Shown here piece after piece: positions 1 to 9,537 of a stretch of DNA of 44,506 nt. Each line of letters opens with the position of its first letter. The stretch's first letter is position 1. The notes below the pieces were generated by a model, which had not been told where the DNA came from, searched no databases, and saw only the letters and a list, made by a program, of their open reading frames with translations. This stretch comes from Psilocybe azurescens. Taxonomy: Eukaryota > Basidiomycota > Agaricomycetes > Agaricales > Agrocybaceae. A program made the position numbers and the translations under genes. The DNA is taken from assembly GCA_023853785.1 (NCBI GenBank), contig JAJIRX010000329.1, forward strand, positions 1-44,506, written 5' to 3'.

Positions 1-346
1 GAATAGACTGCTATTATTGAGAAGTCTACGGTCTATTCTCGACCTTGGTTGTGCTATTACTGGACATGACTAACGTTTAGTCAGAAACACTAGATCGGAG
101 CAACTCTAGTCCACCGATTCATAATCAAAGTGACTCGATAACTAATCATCCACGATATTGGAAACGAGCTTGATCAGCTCTATTGTAATTAGTCAGTAAG
201 ACCTCTGACGCTCCCGCGAGGAGAAAGATTACAAAGGTAATACAAAACGATTAGGAATCGATAGTCGATTACAAGAATAGGCGCTTAGCTTAGTAAACAC
301 AGCGCTTATTTTAGGAGCATATAGTAATATTCCTTACGATGCGATA

Positions 347-407
347 GCTACTGATGAGTCTATAAAGACGAAATGGCTACTTTGGATCCCTCCAAAGTCG
401 GTTTAGC
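347..407 (+). ncRNA. Hammerhead ribozyme, type I, unit 1
   Basis: All core elements are visible in order: stem I 5' strand GCTA (347-350), CTGATGA (351-357), stem II GTCT-ATAA-AGAC, GAAA, stem III (an outer CTTTGGA/TCCAAAG helix with a short loop), then a U16.1-U17 pair and stem I 3' strand TAGC (404-407). Predicted cleavage follows 403. Stems II and III are closed and stem I is open, so this is type I. The inner part of stem III is weaker here than in units 2 and 3 (one mismatch and one wobble). Stem I is only 4 bp, so activity alone is uncertain. Confidence 0.85.
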
Positions 408-589
408 CCCGTACATCTTGTACTCACAAGTTTTATACAGCCGATTGCATTTATTGCGCTCTCCCCTCACCCCAACCCCAAACCCCCAAGCCAACGGATT
501 CTTTACCGAAACGAAGCACCTTCGGTCTAGTAAGTTACGCCCAACACTACGTTAGTAAGCGCCGCCAACACGGCACCGCTTGATTAGTA

Positions 590-600
590 GGTTCGAACCC
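590..600 (+). promoter_or_regulatory. B-box-like element, unit 1
   Basis: GGTTCGAACCC matches the RNA polymerase III B box (T-arm of tRNA). A weaker A-box-like stretch (GGTCTAGTAAG, about 524-534) lies about 60 bp upstream. In unit 2 the equivalents are TGGCTTAGTAAG at 1288-1299 and GATTCGAACCC at 1355-1365. No tRNA cloverleaf is apparent and no clear T-run terminator follows, so promoter function is only suggested. Confidence 0.35.
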
Positions 601-675
601 AGTAACTCGGCCTGCAAAGTAGGTCTCTGGCCCGGGCCCGGTTCTCTTCGGATTACTGGATAGCATTAGCGATAT

Positions 676-1425
676 GAATAGACTGCTATTATTGCAGAAG
701 TCTATGGTCTATTCTCACCCGTTGGTAAGCTATTACTCGGATATGACTAACGTTTAGTCAGAAACACTAGATCGGAGCAACTCTAGTCCACCGATTCATA
801 ATCAAAGTGACTCGACACTGATCCATCCACGATGTTATTTGTAATGAGCGTAATCAGCTCTATTGTAGTTAGTCAGTAAGACCTCTGACGATTCCATTTT
901 AGGATGGAAAAGATTACAAAGGTAACACTAAAAGGATTAGAAATTGATAGTCGATTCGCTAAGAATAGGGCGCTTAGCTTAGTAAACACGCCGCTTATTT
1001 TAGGAGCATATAGTAATATTCCTTACGTACGATAGCTACTGATGAGTCTATAAAGACGAAATGGCTACTTTGGACACCCCTCCAAAGCTATTTAGCCCCC
1101 GTACATCTTGTACTCACAAGTTTTATACAGCCAATTGCATTTTTGCCCCCTCACCCCCAATCAACCCCAAACCGAACTTACCCAAATAGGTAATTCTAAC
1201 AATTGCCTTATTAGGGAAGGATGTACGAGATGTATCTCGGGACCGGCACTTTCCTCACGAACGGATCGTTCGAAAACGAAGCACCGCTGGCTTAGTAAGC
1301 TGCCCAACACCTAGGTTAGTAAGCAGCCCAACACGATGCACCGCCGGATTAGTAGATTCGAACCCAGTAGTCCGGATCGTTGACCGGTACCTTGGCCCCG
1401 GATTTATCCGGATAGCATAAGTACA
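676..1425 (+). repeat. Hammerhead-bearing tandem unit 2
   Basis: Second unit, collinear with unit 1 but with a longer tail after the ribozyme. The opening hairpin is at 676-714. Stems ACTAGA 766-771 with TCTAGT 782-787 and GAGC 846-849 with GCTC 857-860 are kept. A local hairpin near 890-908 has a sequence unlike unit 1 but the same position. The ribozyme is at 1035-1096. The tail holds a duplicated TTAGTAAGC(T/A)GCCCAACAC motif (about 1292-1333) and a B-box-like GATTCGAACCC. No protein-coding signal is seen. Confidence 0.85.
1035..1096 (+). ncRNA. Hammerhead ribozyme, type I, unit 2
   Basis: The core is complete: GCTA, CTGATGA, GTCT-ATAA-AGAC, GAAA, stem III, U-U and TAGC. Stem III pairs ATGG with CTAT (one G-U) next to GAAA and CTTTGGA with TCCAAAG distally, leaving CTA as an internal bulge. 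Predicted cleavage follows 1092, which is 689 nt after the unit 1 site. This is the cleanest copy together with unit 3. Confidence 0.88.
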
Positions 1426-1780
1426 TGGATAGACAATTATAAAGTCTAGTGTCTATTCTACGACACGATTGGTAAGCTATTACACTGACATGACTAATCT
1501 TTTAGTCAGATTGACCGATTGGAGCAATCCGGTCTCGTCGATTCATAATCAAGATGAATTGATCACTAATCCACCCCACGATGTTATCGATAATGAGTCG
1601 ATCGACTCTATTGTAATCAGTCAGCAAGACCCTTGACGTTCCCGCATTCGCGAAAAAGATTACAAAGGTAACAATAAAAGGATGAGTAATCAATAGTCGA
1701 TTCGCTAAGAATAGGCGCTTAGCTTAGTAAACGCGCGCTTCTATTTTAAGAGCATTTAGTAATATTCCTTACATACGATA

Positions 1781-1842
1781 GCTACTGATGAGTCTATAAA
1801 GACGAAATGGCTACTTTGGATAACCCTCCAAAGTCATTTAGC
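1781..1842 (+). ncRNA. Hammerhead ribozyme, type I, unit 3
   Basis: The core is complete: GCTA (1781-1784), CTGATGA, GTCT-ATAA-AGAC, GAAA, stem III with CTTTGGA/TCCAAAG, ATG paired with CAT, then U17 and TAGC (1839-1842). Predicted cleavage follows 1838, 746 nt after the unit 2 site. Confidence 0.88.
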
Positions 1843-1920
1843 ACATATCGCCCCCACACTCATAGTGTAACCTGCAGATTTCGCTTTTTAGCACCACCTC
1901 TCCCCAAACCCCAAACCCCA

Positions 1921-1962
1921 AGTCTATAAAGACGAAATGGCTACTTTGGACACCCCTCCAAA
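1921..1962 (+). ncRNA. Hammerhead 3' half, core truncated
   Basis: This repeats the stem II, GAAA, stem III and TAGC part of the ribozyme, 130 nt downstream of the full copy. The CTGATGA strand and stem I 5' strand are absent: C-rich sequence (CCCCA) abuts AGTCTATAAAGAC directly. It cannot form a complete core by itself. Confidence 0.75.
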
Positions 1963-2040
1963 GCTATTTAGCCTGTACGCCCCACACTCATAGTGTAACA
2001 CACAGCCTTTTGCATTAAAATTGCGCCCCCTCACCCCAAA

Positions 2041-2512
2041 CAAGAGGGCATAATATCATTCCAAGAAATGGCGAATGTGAACAACCAAATAAAAGCCAGT
2101 GACATTCGAAGGCGAACACAAACACGAGCAAGAATGTAACAATGACTTGTCTTTTCAACAGACACCTAACGACAACAACCAACAAGCTACCAGGAAAAAA
2201 CAAAATAAAACAAACTCGAAAACGGCGAAGGGGAAAAAAAGAAAATGGCGAAGCAAATGTAACAATAAAAGATCATGTCGTTAAAGTGTAATTATCGAAC
2301 CCATACCCATGTCAATGTCGATGTCGGTCGTTTTGGGAATATTGGGGACCGACTTGGGAATTTTTGGTGAATGCCGGATAGGGGAGGCCATGCATGAGAC
2401 GCGATGCGACGATACGGCGGTGCAACGATGAAGAGGAGAAAAGGATGTGATGATAGCGGGAGCAGAGAACGAGGGAGAGGGATGGGAAAGGGACAACGAG
2501 CCGCGAATGAAT
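2041..2512. other. 3' flank of FHA gene, no gene
   Basis: 2041-2204 is A-rich and shows no feature. From about 2205 the sequence is homologous, inverted, to 36484-36785 downstream of the second FHA copy. The conserved part is therefore probably 3' untranslated and terminator sequence of the FHA gene (- strand), carried along in the duplication. Confidence 0.55.
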
Positions 2513-5500
2513 CTACTCGGGCTTGATCTTCCAAAACACAGCTGCAGCAGCGACGCTGAGCAGCACCACCCCCACCGCCGTCTGCATGTTGATGCTGTTG
2601 TTGCCGTCCCGGTCCTTCCCATGTGACGACGACAACGACGAGAGCTTGCCGTTGAGCGCCTGTACGACCCAATCCAAAATCGCCGACGATGACATTGACA
2701 AGTCGACGTGGCCACGAACCCATGAAACCCACGCGGTTGGTAATGAAGAAGCCCACGACGAGGAAATCGAAGAAACCCACGAAGGAAGCACGACCGTCCA
2801 AGCAAACACCAACCCCGACCACACCCACACCCAAAAGAAACAAAGACCCAGAACAAAATCAGCAACGCATCCTTCGCAAACGTCGAATAAAAACACTCGC
2901 CCTGCTTTCTTCATCTCCCTGTTCATCGTCTTCGTCCTCGTCGGCGTGGTGCCCGGAAACCGAATCGCCGTCGAGATCCAGCCCAGACGAATCCACGCTC
3001 AAAGGATGATGATGGCGCTCCTTGGCCGACTCCCCGTCGTCCAGCGAGGACGTGACGCTCTCGGAAAGTTTGAACACCACGGAAGGCTCAGGAGTCGCGA
3101 GGCTCCTCTCCGGATCCAGCACCTTTCCAGTGACCAACACAGCCTTTTCCTTCGCCGCCTCCTCCTCCGCTCCCTCAGACACCTCCCCATCACCCTCGCT
3201 AGCACTCCCACTCCCACTACCAGCAGCCGCAGCCGCAGCGACAGCCGCCCTCTTCTTCCTCCTCTTATACCTTCCAGAATCCGAGCCCGAACTCTGCGAA
3301 CGCGGACTCGGCGGGGTCACCAACCCGCCCCTCGCATGGCTTTTAGACCCTTCTTCTTCCTCTCCTCCTCCCACACCCGCCCCGGCAGTAGCAGCCTGAG
3401 CAGCCCTCATCCGCTCCAACCCAAACTCCACCAACCGCGCCCGCGCCTCCCACTCCTCCCGTGCCCTGTCCAACCTCGCGCGCTCGTCCGCCCACTCCTC
3501 GCGCACCGCGCTCCATTGGCCCTCGACTGCCTTTTTCCAGAGCTGCATCTTCTCGGCGAGGGTGTGTGTGAGCGCATCGTCGTCATCGTGCTCAGGGGTT
3601 GCCTCCGCCTCCGCCTCGGTCTCGGTCTTGGTGGCACTAACGTCGGCGGCAGAGGAGGTCGGCACAGCAGCAGCAGCAGCACCCTCAACAACCCCTCCAG
3701 CTCCTCCACCTTCCGCTCCAACCCACGAATCGTGCCCTGAGCGAGCGCATGTTGCTGCTCCAGCGCCGCCGTCAGCGCGACAGCGCTCGACACCTACAGG
3801 GCTAGCTTCGTCACCTCCAGCTTGAGCACGTCGCCGTCGCTGCTGCGTTCGCGTACTGCTCCTTCGCGGTCTGAGTCTCCGTGGTGCTGCTCGTGGTGCT
3901 CAGCCTCGACATCCGACTCGGACTCGGACTCCCCATCCTCGCCCTCATGCGACTCCACCCGTCTCCGCGCAAGCGGCGAACTGACACTCGACCTCCTCGC
4001 GCGATCGCCCATGCCCAACATGGACGGCTCAGGCGTCCTCGGCCGCCCACACCCAGGTCCTCCCGCCTCCTCTCCTCCGCCTCCTCCTCCGCATCTGCGT
4101 CCTCCGTTCCAGGCGTCTCTGACTCTGACTCTGCTTCGGGTTTCTCATGGTCAACCCCTCATCTTCCTCGTGCTGCGCCTCTTCAACAGAACCATGCACC
4201 TCCACCTCTGCAGGTGCCCCACGCTCGACTTGTGCACCCTCCACACGCTGCCCATGTCCATCCTCCCCGCGCTCAGCACGCGCAAGCGCCTCCTCATCCT
4301 CCTCCTCCACACTCTCCAGCTCATGCGCCACGACCGTCGAGATACTTCTCGCATCGTCGTCGTCGTCATCTTCCTCACTATCTTGCTCATCACTATCATG
4401 CTCCTCGTTGTCCTCCCCATCCCTGTCCTCATGTTCATGCTCGCGTTGTTCTTGTTCACGCTCATGTCCCGCACCCGCACCTGCCCCGCGCATGATCATC
4501 TCCCTCAACACCCCTACCTCCCTTCTCGTCGCCTCTTGCTCCTGCAGCACGCCCTCCAGCTGGCGCACCCGCTCCAAGTAGCTCGCGAGCCGCGCCTGCG
4601 TGTCGCGCAGCTGCGACTGCAGGTCCTGAACGATGCCCGCTGGGAGCGCAGGGGCGTTGGTGTCGCTTGCCGTAGTCGAAGTGGAAGCGGTAGCTGGCGC
4701 AGCGGAGGAGGATGCGGACGACGATTGTTCTCCTTCTGCCCCAGACGAAGTTGTTGCTGGAGGCGGCGGCGACGACGACGACGTGGACGCCTCTGCGCCC
4801 TCCTTCTCCTTCTCCTTCCCGCCCGCCTCCGCCGAAATAGAGGCCGGCACAGCGACAGGCGCAGTAGGCGAACCCCCGGTAGCCGAGGGTGCAGCAGCAG
4901 CAGGCTGAGAAGGCGGCGGCGGTTGAGCTACATCCGGCGGCGGAGCGCGTACAGGCGGGAGATACGCCGGGAACGAAGGAAGATTCGCAGGCTAGATAGC
5001 AGTGAAATAAAAGAGAATATAGTCAGCATATATGCGCATAGAAATAGAGATAAGAAAAAGAAAAAGACAGAGCGGTATAAAAATAAATAAATAAAACGAC
5101 TCAAAGCGCATTTCGCGCAACAAAGAAAAGGAAAAAAAAAAAAAAGAAACTCACCCCACCCACAAGAACATCTCCCACCTCGCCCATCGCGCCCATCAAC
5201 CCGCCCAACTCGGCCCCCGTCTCCCGGCTCTTCTGCACCTCGCCCTGCAACCTGCTCAAAATGACATCGAACGTCAAGCCCGTCTTGCCGGGGGCCTGAG
5301 CCCAATGCCACCCATGCTGCCGAGGCCCTGGGCGAGCTGCGGGCGGCGCTGCTGGTTCTGAGCTTGAGATTGAGCCTGGGACTGGGAGTGCGCGGCGGTG
5401 GAGAAGGGGAAGTTTTGCTGGCCCTGCGATTGTTGTTGTTGTTGCGCGCCGTTGACTCCTGCGCCGCCTCCGAGCCCATTAACACCGCCGCCGACGCCGT

Positions 5501-6323
5501 TCAGCCCTCCCAAGCCTCCAACCACACCCTGCGGATGCCCGCCCACGCCCATCCCTCCAACGCCGCCCAGCCCCGCAATTCCCGGATGCTGCTGCCCATG
5601 CAGCCCGCCACCCGCACCACCAACGCCACCGCCACCGTGCATCTGCTGCTGCTGCTGCATGAAATGCTGTTGCTGCTGCTGCTGCTGCTGTTGATGCTGC
5701 TCCGCACGCGCAGCGACTTGCGCATCCTGCTCGGTGAACACGCACACGACGCGCGCGGCGACTTTGTGGTGGATGATCGTTTTGTTGTCTTCGCCGACGA
5801 TGTCGATGCCGAATTCCTGTTATACGAAAAGGGAGGTGGATGAATGATGATGGAAGACGGAGAGGAAGGGGAGAAAGGACGTACGACGATATCGTCACTT
5901 TTGAGCTCGAAAGGATCCGACTCGTGTCCCTCGCTGCTCAGCCGCTCGCCATTGATAAAAGTCCCGTTCGAGCTCTTCACGTCCTTGATATAAATCTACA
6001 AAACATCCAAGAAAAATATCCGTACGTCAGTCCACCAACAAAGAAAAAAGAAAACGATGACAAACGCACCTTTCCACCTTCCTCCCACACCTCCGCATGC
6101 TGTCTACTCAACACCTTGCTATCAAAAACCCATTCCGCTCTCCAGGTGCCGTCTTCGAGCTCGTTTGCCGCCCGATCTTGGTGTGCAAATTCGTCAGGGC
6201 GATGTGCTTCGGCGCCCAGGTGTCGTTCAGCGGATACAGGTAGAGCGCCGGGAACAGGGCATTCGAAGGCGGAGAGTTGGATTGTTGCTGAAGAGGCTGC
6301 GCGAAGGGCGCAGGTGAAGGCAT
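2513..6323 (-). pseudogene. FHA-domain, tail-anchored SLMAP/Far10-like protein, copy 1 (frame breaks)
   Basis: Four exons fit: 6323-6070, 5995-5885, 5816-5155 and 4991-2513, with GT-AG introns of 74, 68 and 163 nt. Exons 1-3 encode an FHA domain, with IGRQT, SRQHAEVWEEGG, KSSNGTFINGERL and an acidic FG.D strand visible. A Q/G-rich linker with a poly-Gln run (near 5650-5700), an acidic coiled-coil-rich middle and a C-terminal hydrophobic helix ending FWKIKPE follow. FHA, coiled coil and tail anchor is the plan of SLMAP and fungal Far9/Far10/Vps64, membrane-associated STRIPAK subunits. Breaks include one-base losses at T5 6124-6128, G5 5290-5294 (+ strand) and near 3690, more shifts around 4030-4160, and CAG to TAG near 3794. 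It could be a pseudogene or a real gene with consensus errors. The long + strand ORFs here are GC-rich shadows. Confidence 0.75.
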
Positions 6324-6665
6324 GGTGCGGTGTGCCGTGTTATGTTATGTTATGGGGTGGACGCGGGGATGGGTGAGGTGGGGGGTATGGATGGATGGAT
6401 GGATGGATGGATCGGGTGGGATGGAGTGCGTGAGGAGGGGGTGTGCGTGGTGATAATGCTGTCTCTTGCTGAAGAATCGAGGGTGGTCGTATGTTCAAAG
6501 GCCCCAGACGCCTTTATACACAGACGGGGAGGTCGAGGACGAAAGGAACAATGGTGGGATTCCGAAAAGACAGCCTCGTCACAGGACTGCCTGCTTAATG
6601 TGACCTTAACCCATCCCGTTCCCACGCACAGAGCAAGCACCGCAGAGTCAACGGAAAGAAACATG
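6324..6665 (-). promoter_or_regulatory. 5' flank/promoter of FHA copy 1, with ATGG microsatellite
   Basis: An (ATGG)n tract at about 6387-6412 lies just upstream of the start. Further out is a block (about 6500-6590) with CAGACGCC, TTTATA and GAAAAGAC..CCTCGTCACAGG words. The same blocks recur upstream of the start position in the 15.7-16.1 kb fragment, and the CCAT/ATGG tract recurs at 33240-33262. A promoter role is inferred from position and co-duplication. Confidence 0.5.
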
Positions 6666-9537
6666 TCATAACATCCCACGCCACAGTCGTAATCAATGAC
6701 TCGCGCCGCAGTTTGGCTTGACGCGTTCTTTTAGCATTGACTTGCATTCTGGAGCTGGGCCATGGATTCGCGTGGTGTTCTCCATTCTATACAAACTTTA
6801 TTGTGCTAACGCGTACATTTATGATACTATCGGTGCCCCCCATGCAGAAATCCAACTCCAGGCCAACCGTCGAGGCCCAAAATCGACATCCTACTGCCAC
6901 TGGCCACTGGCCCACCGTTATCGTACAACGCTCCATACAGTCCATGCCGAAATAAATGACTCAGCACGTCCAGTCTGAGTTGCCTTTGCCTTAGAGTCCT
7001 ATTCTGGCAAGATCCATCGGTAACATTTTTGCGTGATACTGACGTCCCGATCAATCCAGGAGACGATGCATTCTACGGCCCCAAGATCGATATCACCATC
7101 CGGGATGCTCTGCGTAGCTACCATCTGGTTTGATTTCCAACTTCCAGAGCCCTTCAATCTGCACCATTATGTAGCATGGAATTCAACGCTGCATCTCGAT
7201 TTTCCGGATCTGGCAATAGCCAATCTATACTCCGCAGTAGCAGAACCAGTAGCAATTTCCCAGAGTTTTTCTCAGTACGTTTTCCCAACCTAATAACCTG
7301 CACTGAGAGTCGAGTTATCGTACCTCCGCATCTCGCCACCTCTTCTAAATGACTCGAACACGCAGCCTAACTCTCTTCAACCTCTTATCAGACCCTGTCC
7401 ACATCAATCTATACTCAAGTACATTCTCGACTTGGGCACTTATCGCAGAAATTCATTTTTCGACTCCAAGCGCCCATTTACTTCCGCTCTCCGCGCTCAC
7501 GAAGCCACGGTCCACGGTCTACAAAATTAACCAACCGTGTGCGGTTCACGTTCTGTACCCATTTGTAATAGATTTCCGTTCCGTTCCACAGCACCGGCTC
7601 TGAGTGCGTACCAACGACCCTCGCACACTACTGCAGATCAGCCCCCGCGCATTTCTTTAATCCGAAGTTCGGGAATGGCGGTGGTCCGACAGCCCGAGCA
7701 CATATAATAATTACTCGTACGAGTGGCCACATCATGGCTGCTATGGAAAAGGTGTCTCATGACGTGGATTAAGACCAGTGGCAAATTGCGATTCGACTGC
7801 GAAAACGAACCTATCCGTCCATCAATGACTTCACCCTCCCCGATCTTCGTCGTAGAGTCGGGACTTTGAAACGAAACGAAATAAAACGCATTCGTCCATC
7901 CATCCATCTATCCTTGCTGCCAGCTCAACAAGCTACTGACTCCGACCGCTGGCGTTGACCAGGCTGAAATGAGAACACAAGCGCCCACAAACCCCAAGCG
8001 CAATCCAAACCATCATCTACCCGAATCATAGAACGGGTGCATTGCACTCTCTTCACACTCATAGGTACGGTCCTGGTTCATTGGCATGAGAACAAGAATA
8101 ACTAACGACTTGCTCTCATTCACGGTGATTTCCCGCAGTTGAAGCGGGTGGTCTGCTCGATGACTATAAATACTAGCGCTAACCACACTACAAGGCTCGA
8201 GCATAGCCACGACAAAGTAAGAGACGATACTTTTATTTTCATTTCCGATGAACGCTTGCCGACTTTCAAAGCCAATTGTGCGCTATAGCTCACCCGTGTG
8301 CGTGTGACATGGGTACTCCAGTATCGTACCAAGCATTTTAAACGGTCTCGCCGTCTTCTACATCTGACGAGCCAACTATCCAGGCAGCAATCCGCCACTC
8401 AGCCGACCGTGACATCCGTCCCAAGGGCACTGGCTTCAATTACGCAGCACGGAAGGCGCGTAGATATCCCATTGATCCTCCAACCGATTCATTCGCACCC
8501 TCGCCCTCGCATTCTCCTGCTCCATTCATACTCGTACTCGTACTGGTATGCGTGAGAATACAAATTGCATTTACAGGGACAATCGTAGTCCAATTCAATT
8601 CAAAACAAGCGCCAAGTAGTGACTCTCCAAAGTTTGAAGCCGTTGTGCCAGAGTCTGCAAGTACTCGTACCACATTATGTAGAGCGGGTATCCCAAAGAC
8701 GTTGTAGTAGGACCAATCGTGATGTTGAAACACAGCCTTTACAAACCCATTTCGTGCTCATTTTAACCACAGGTTACTCGTGCGCACGGCGTCTAGCTAG
8801 TGTGCTCAACTCAGCTGAATGATGACGCCGTCGGGATAAATGCGTAGCAACCGTGCTTAGTTGTGCTCTATAGCACATCCGCGCGGTGTGGGTGGCACCG
8901 TACAAGCGATTCGAAACGCCCCTTCTCAAGCCAGCAAGCAAGAAACTCTCTTTGCATCCATCCCATCCAACGCACTGTCGTCAACCAAGTAGCACAGAAT
9001 CCCAATTTCTACTCGGGTGTCCAGAGGGTAGATATATAATCTAACTAATTATGTACCTCCACCATGCGTAGATACACCAGATCAACTTGCTCACTTTCTC
9101 TTTCAGCAAGGTAAGTTGGAGCTAAGTACCAGTTTTGCCAAATACGCGCACGCCGCCGTTGCTCACGGGCCCCATCCTTCTTCCCATGGACCGAGATTTA
9201 ATCGGGCCGAAGCCTTTGTCGCAAAGTCGCATTAAAAGGATAGAGCAGGTCTTGGGGGTATGACTAGATTGAAGGTAATCAATTCGGATAGCAGCTGTGT
9301 TGGACTGTCAGCAATGATCGGTATGTAGTCTATTCAGTTTCATGCCAAGATCTGTTAGAGAGAAAAAAATACGTCGCTGTCAGCCGCATAATTAGCCGCA
9401 TATCACAAGTACCGCGACCACGTGAAAGGTCAAACACACGAGAACAAAAAGGGCTGATCGATGATCGCACTCTCCTTTTTCGCCACTGCAGGTCGAACCT
9501 CGCAGAGTCATTCCATCAGCAGCCTCAACGACCATTC
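6666..9537. other. Gene-poor spacer
   Basis: Only short ORFs without recognisable domains occur, with no repeats beyond simple runs. A TATA-like TATAAATA near 8165-8172 and ATATATAAT near 9033 are not followed by a convincing coding start. 9440-9537 is probably the 5' leader of the F-box-like gene. Confidence 0.5.

Larger units (their letters stand above)
1..675 (+). repeat. Hammerhead-bearing tandem unit 1
   Basis: First of three head-to-tail units; the next begins at 676 with the same hairpin. The unit opens with a hairpin (GAATAGAC at 1-8 pairing with GTCTATTC near 31-38). It continues with small stems, including ACTAGA 89-94 with TCTAGT 105-110 and GAGCT 166-170 with AGCTC 176-180, then a hammerhead ribozyme at 347-407, a C-rich stretch (about 465-490) and a GGTTCGAACC box at 590-599. 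No coding capacity is evident. The window edge may cut the left end. Reading it as a unit of a structured, self-cleaving RNA is inference from the sequence. Confidence 0.85.
1426..2040 (+). repeat. Hammerhead-bearing tandem unit 3, divergent
   Basis: Third unit, the most diverged in sequence but with the same order of stems. The opening hairpin ATAGAC/GTCTAT is near 1429-1457. The stem that is ACTAGA/TCTAGT in units 1-2 is ACCGATT/AATCCGGT here (1514-1520 with 1526-1533), and GAGCT/AGCTC is GAGTC/GACTC (1595-1599 with 1604-1608). A full ribozyme lies at 1781-1842 and a 3' half-ribozyme at 1921-1962. The unit ends in C-rich sequence near 2035, and the B-box tail of units 1-2 is missing. Confidence 0.82.

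Noticed and set aside
465..490. CCCCAAACCCC-like runs as telomere repeats
   Set aside because: They are short, irregular, recur at the same internal position of each ribozyme unit, and do not match the TTAGGG repeat common in basidiomycetes.
590..600. A tRNA gene at the GGTTCGAACC box
   Set aside because: No acceptor, D or anticodon stems could be paired around it; only a B-box-like word is supported.
1..2040. Plant-type retrozyme LTRs
   Set aside because: Units are head-to-tail with about 690-750-bp spacing. No paired terminal repeats with primer-binding site and polypurine tract could be seen.
2523..5090. Long + strand ORFs (about 400 codons each) opposite the FHA gene
   Set aside because: They have Ser/Pro/Arg-rich low-complexity sequence, no domains, and mirror the biased codons of the - strand gene, which shows FHA motifs, introns and a conserved tail.
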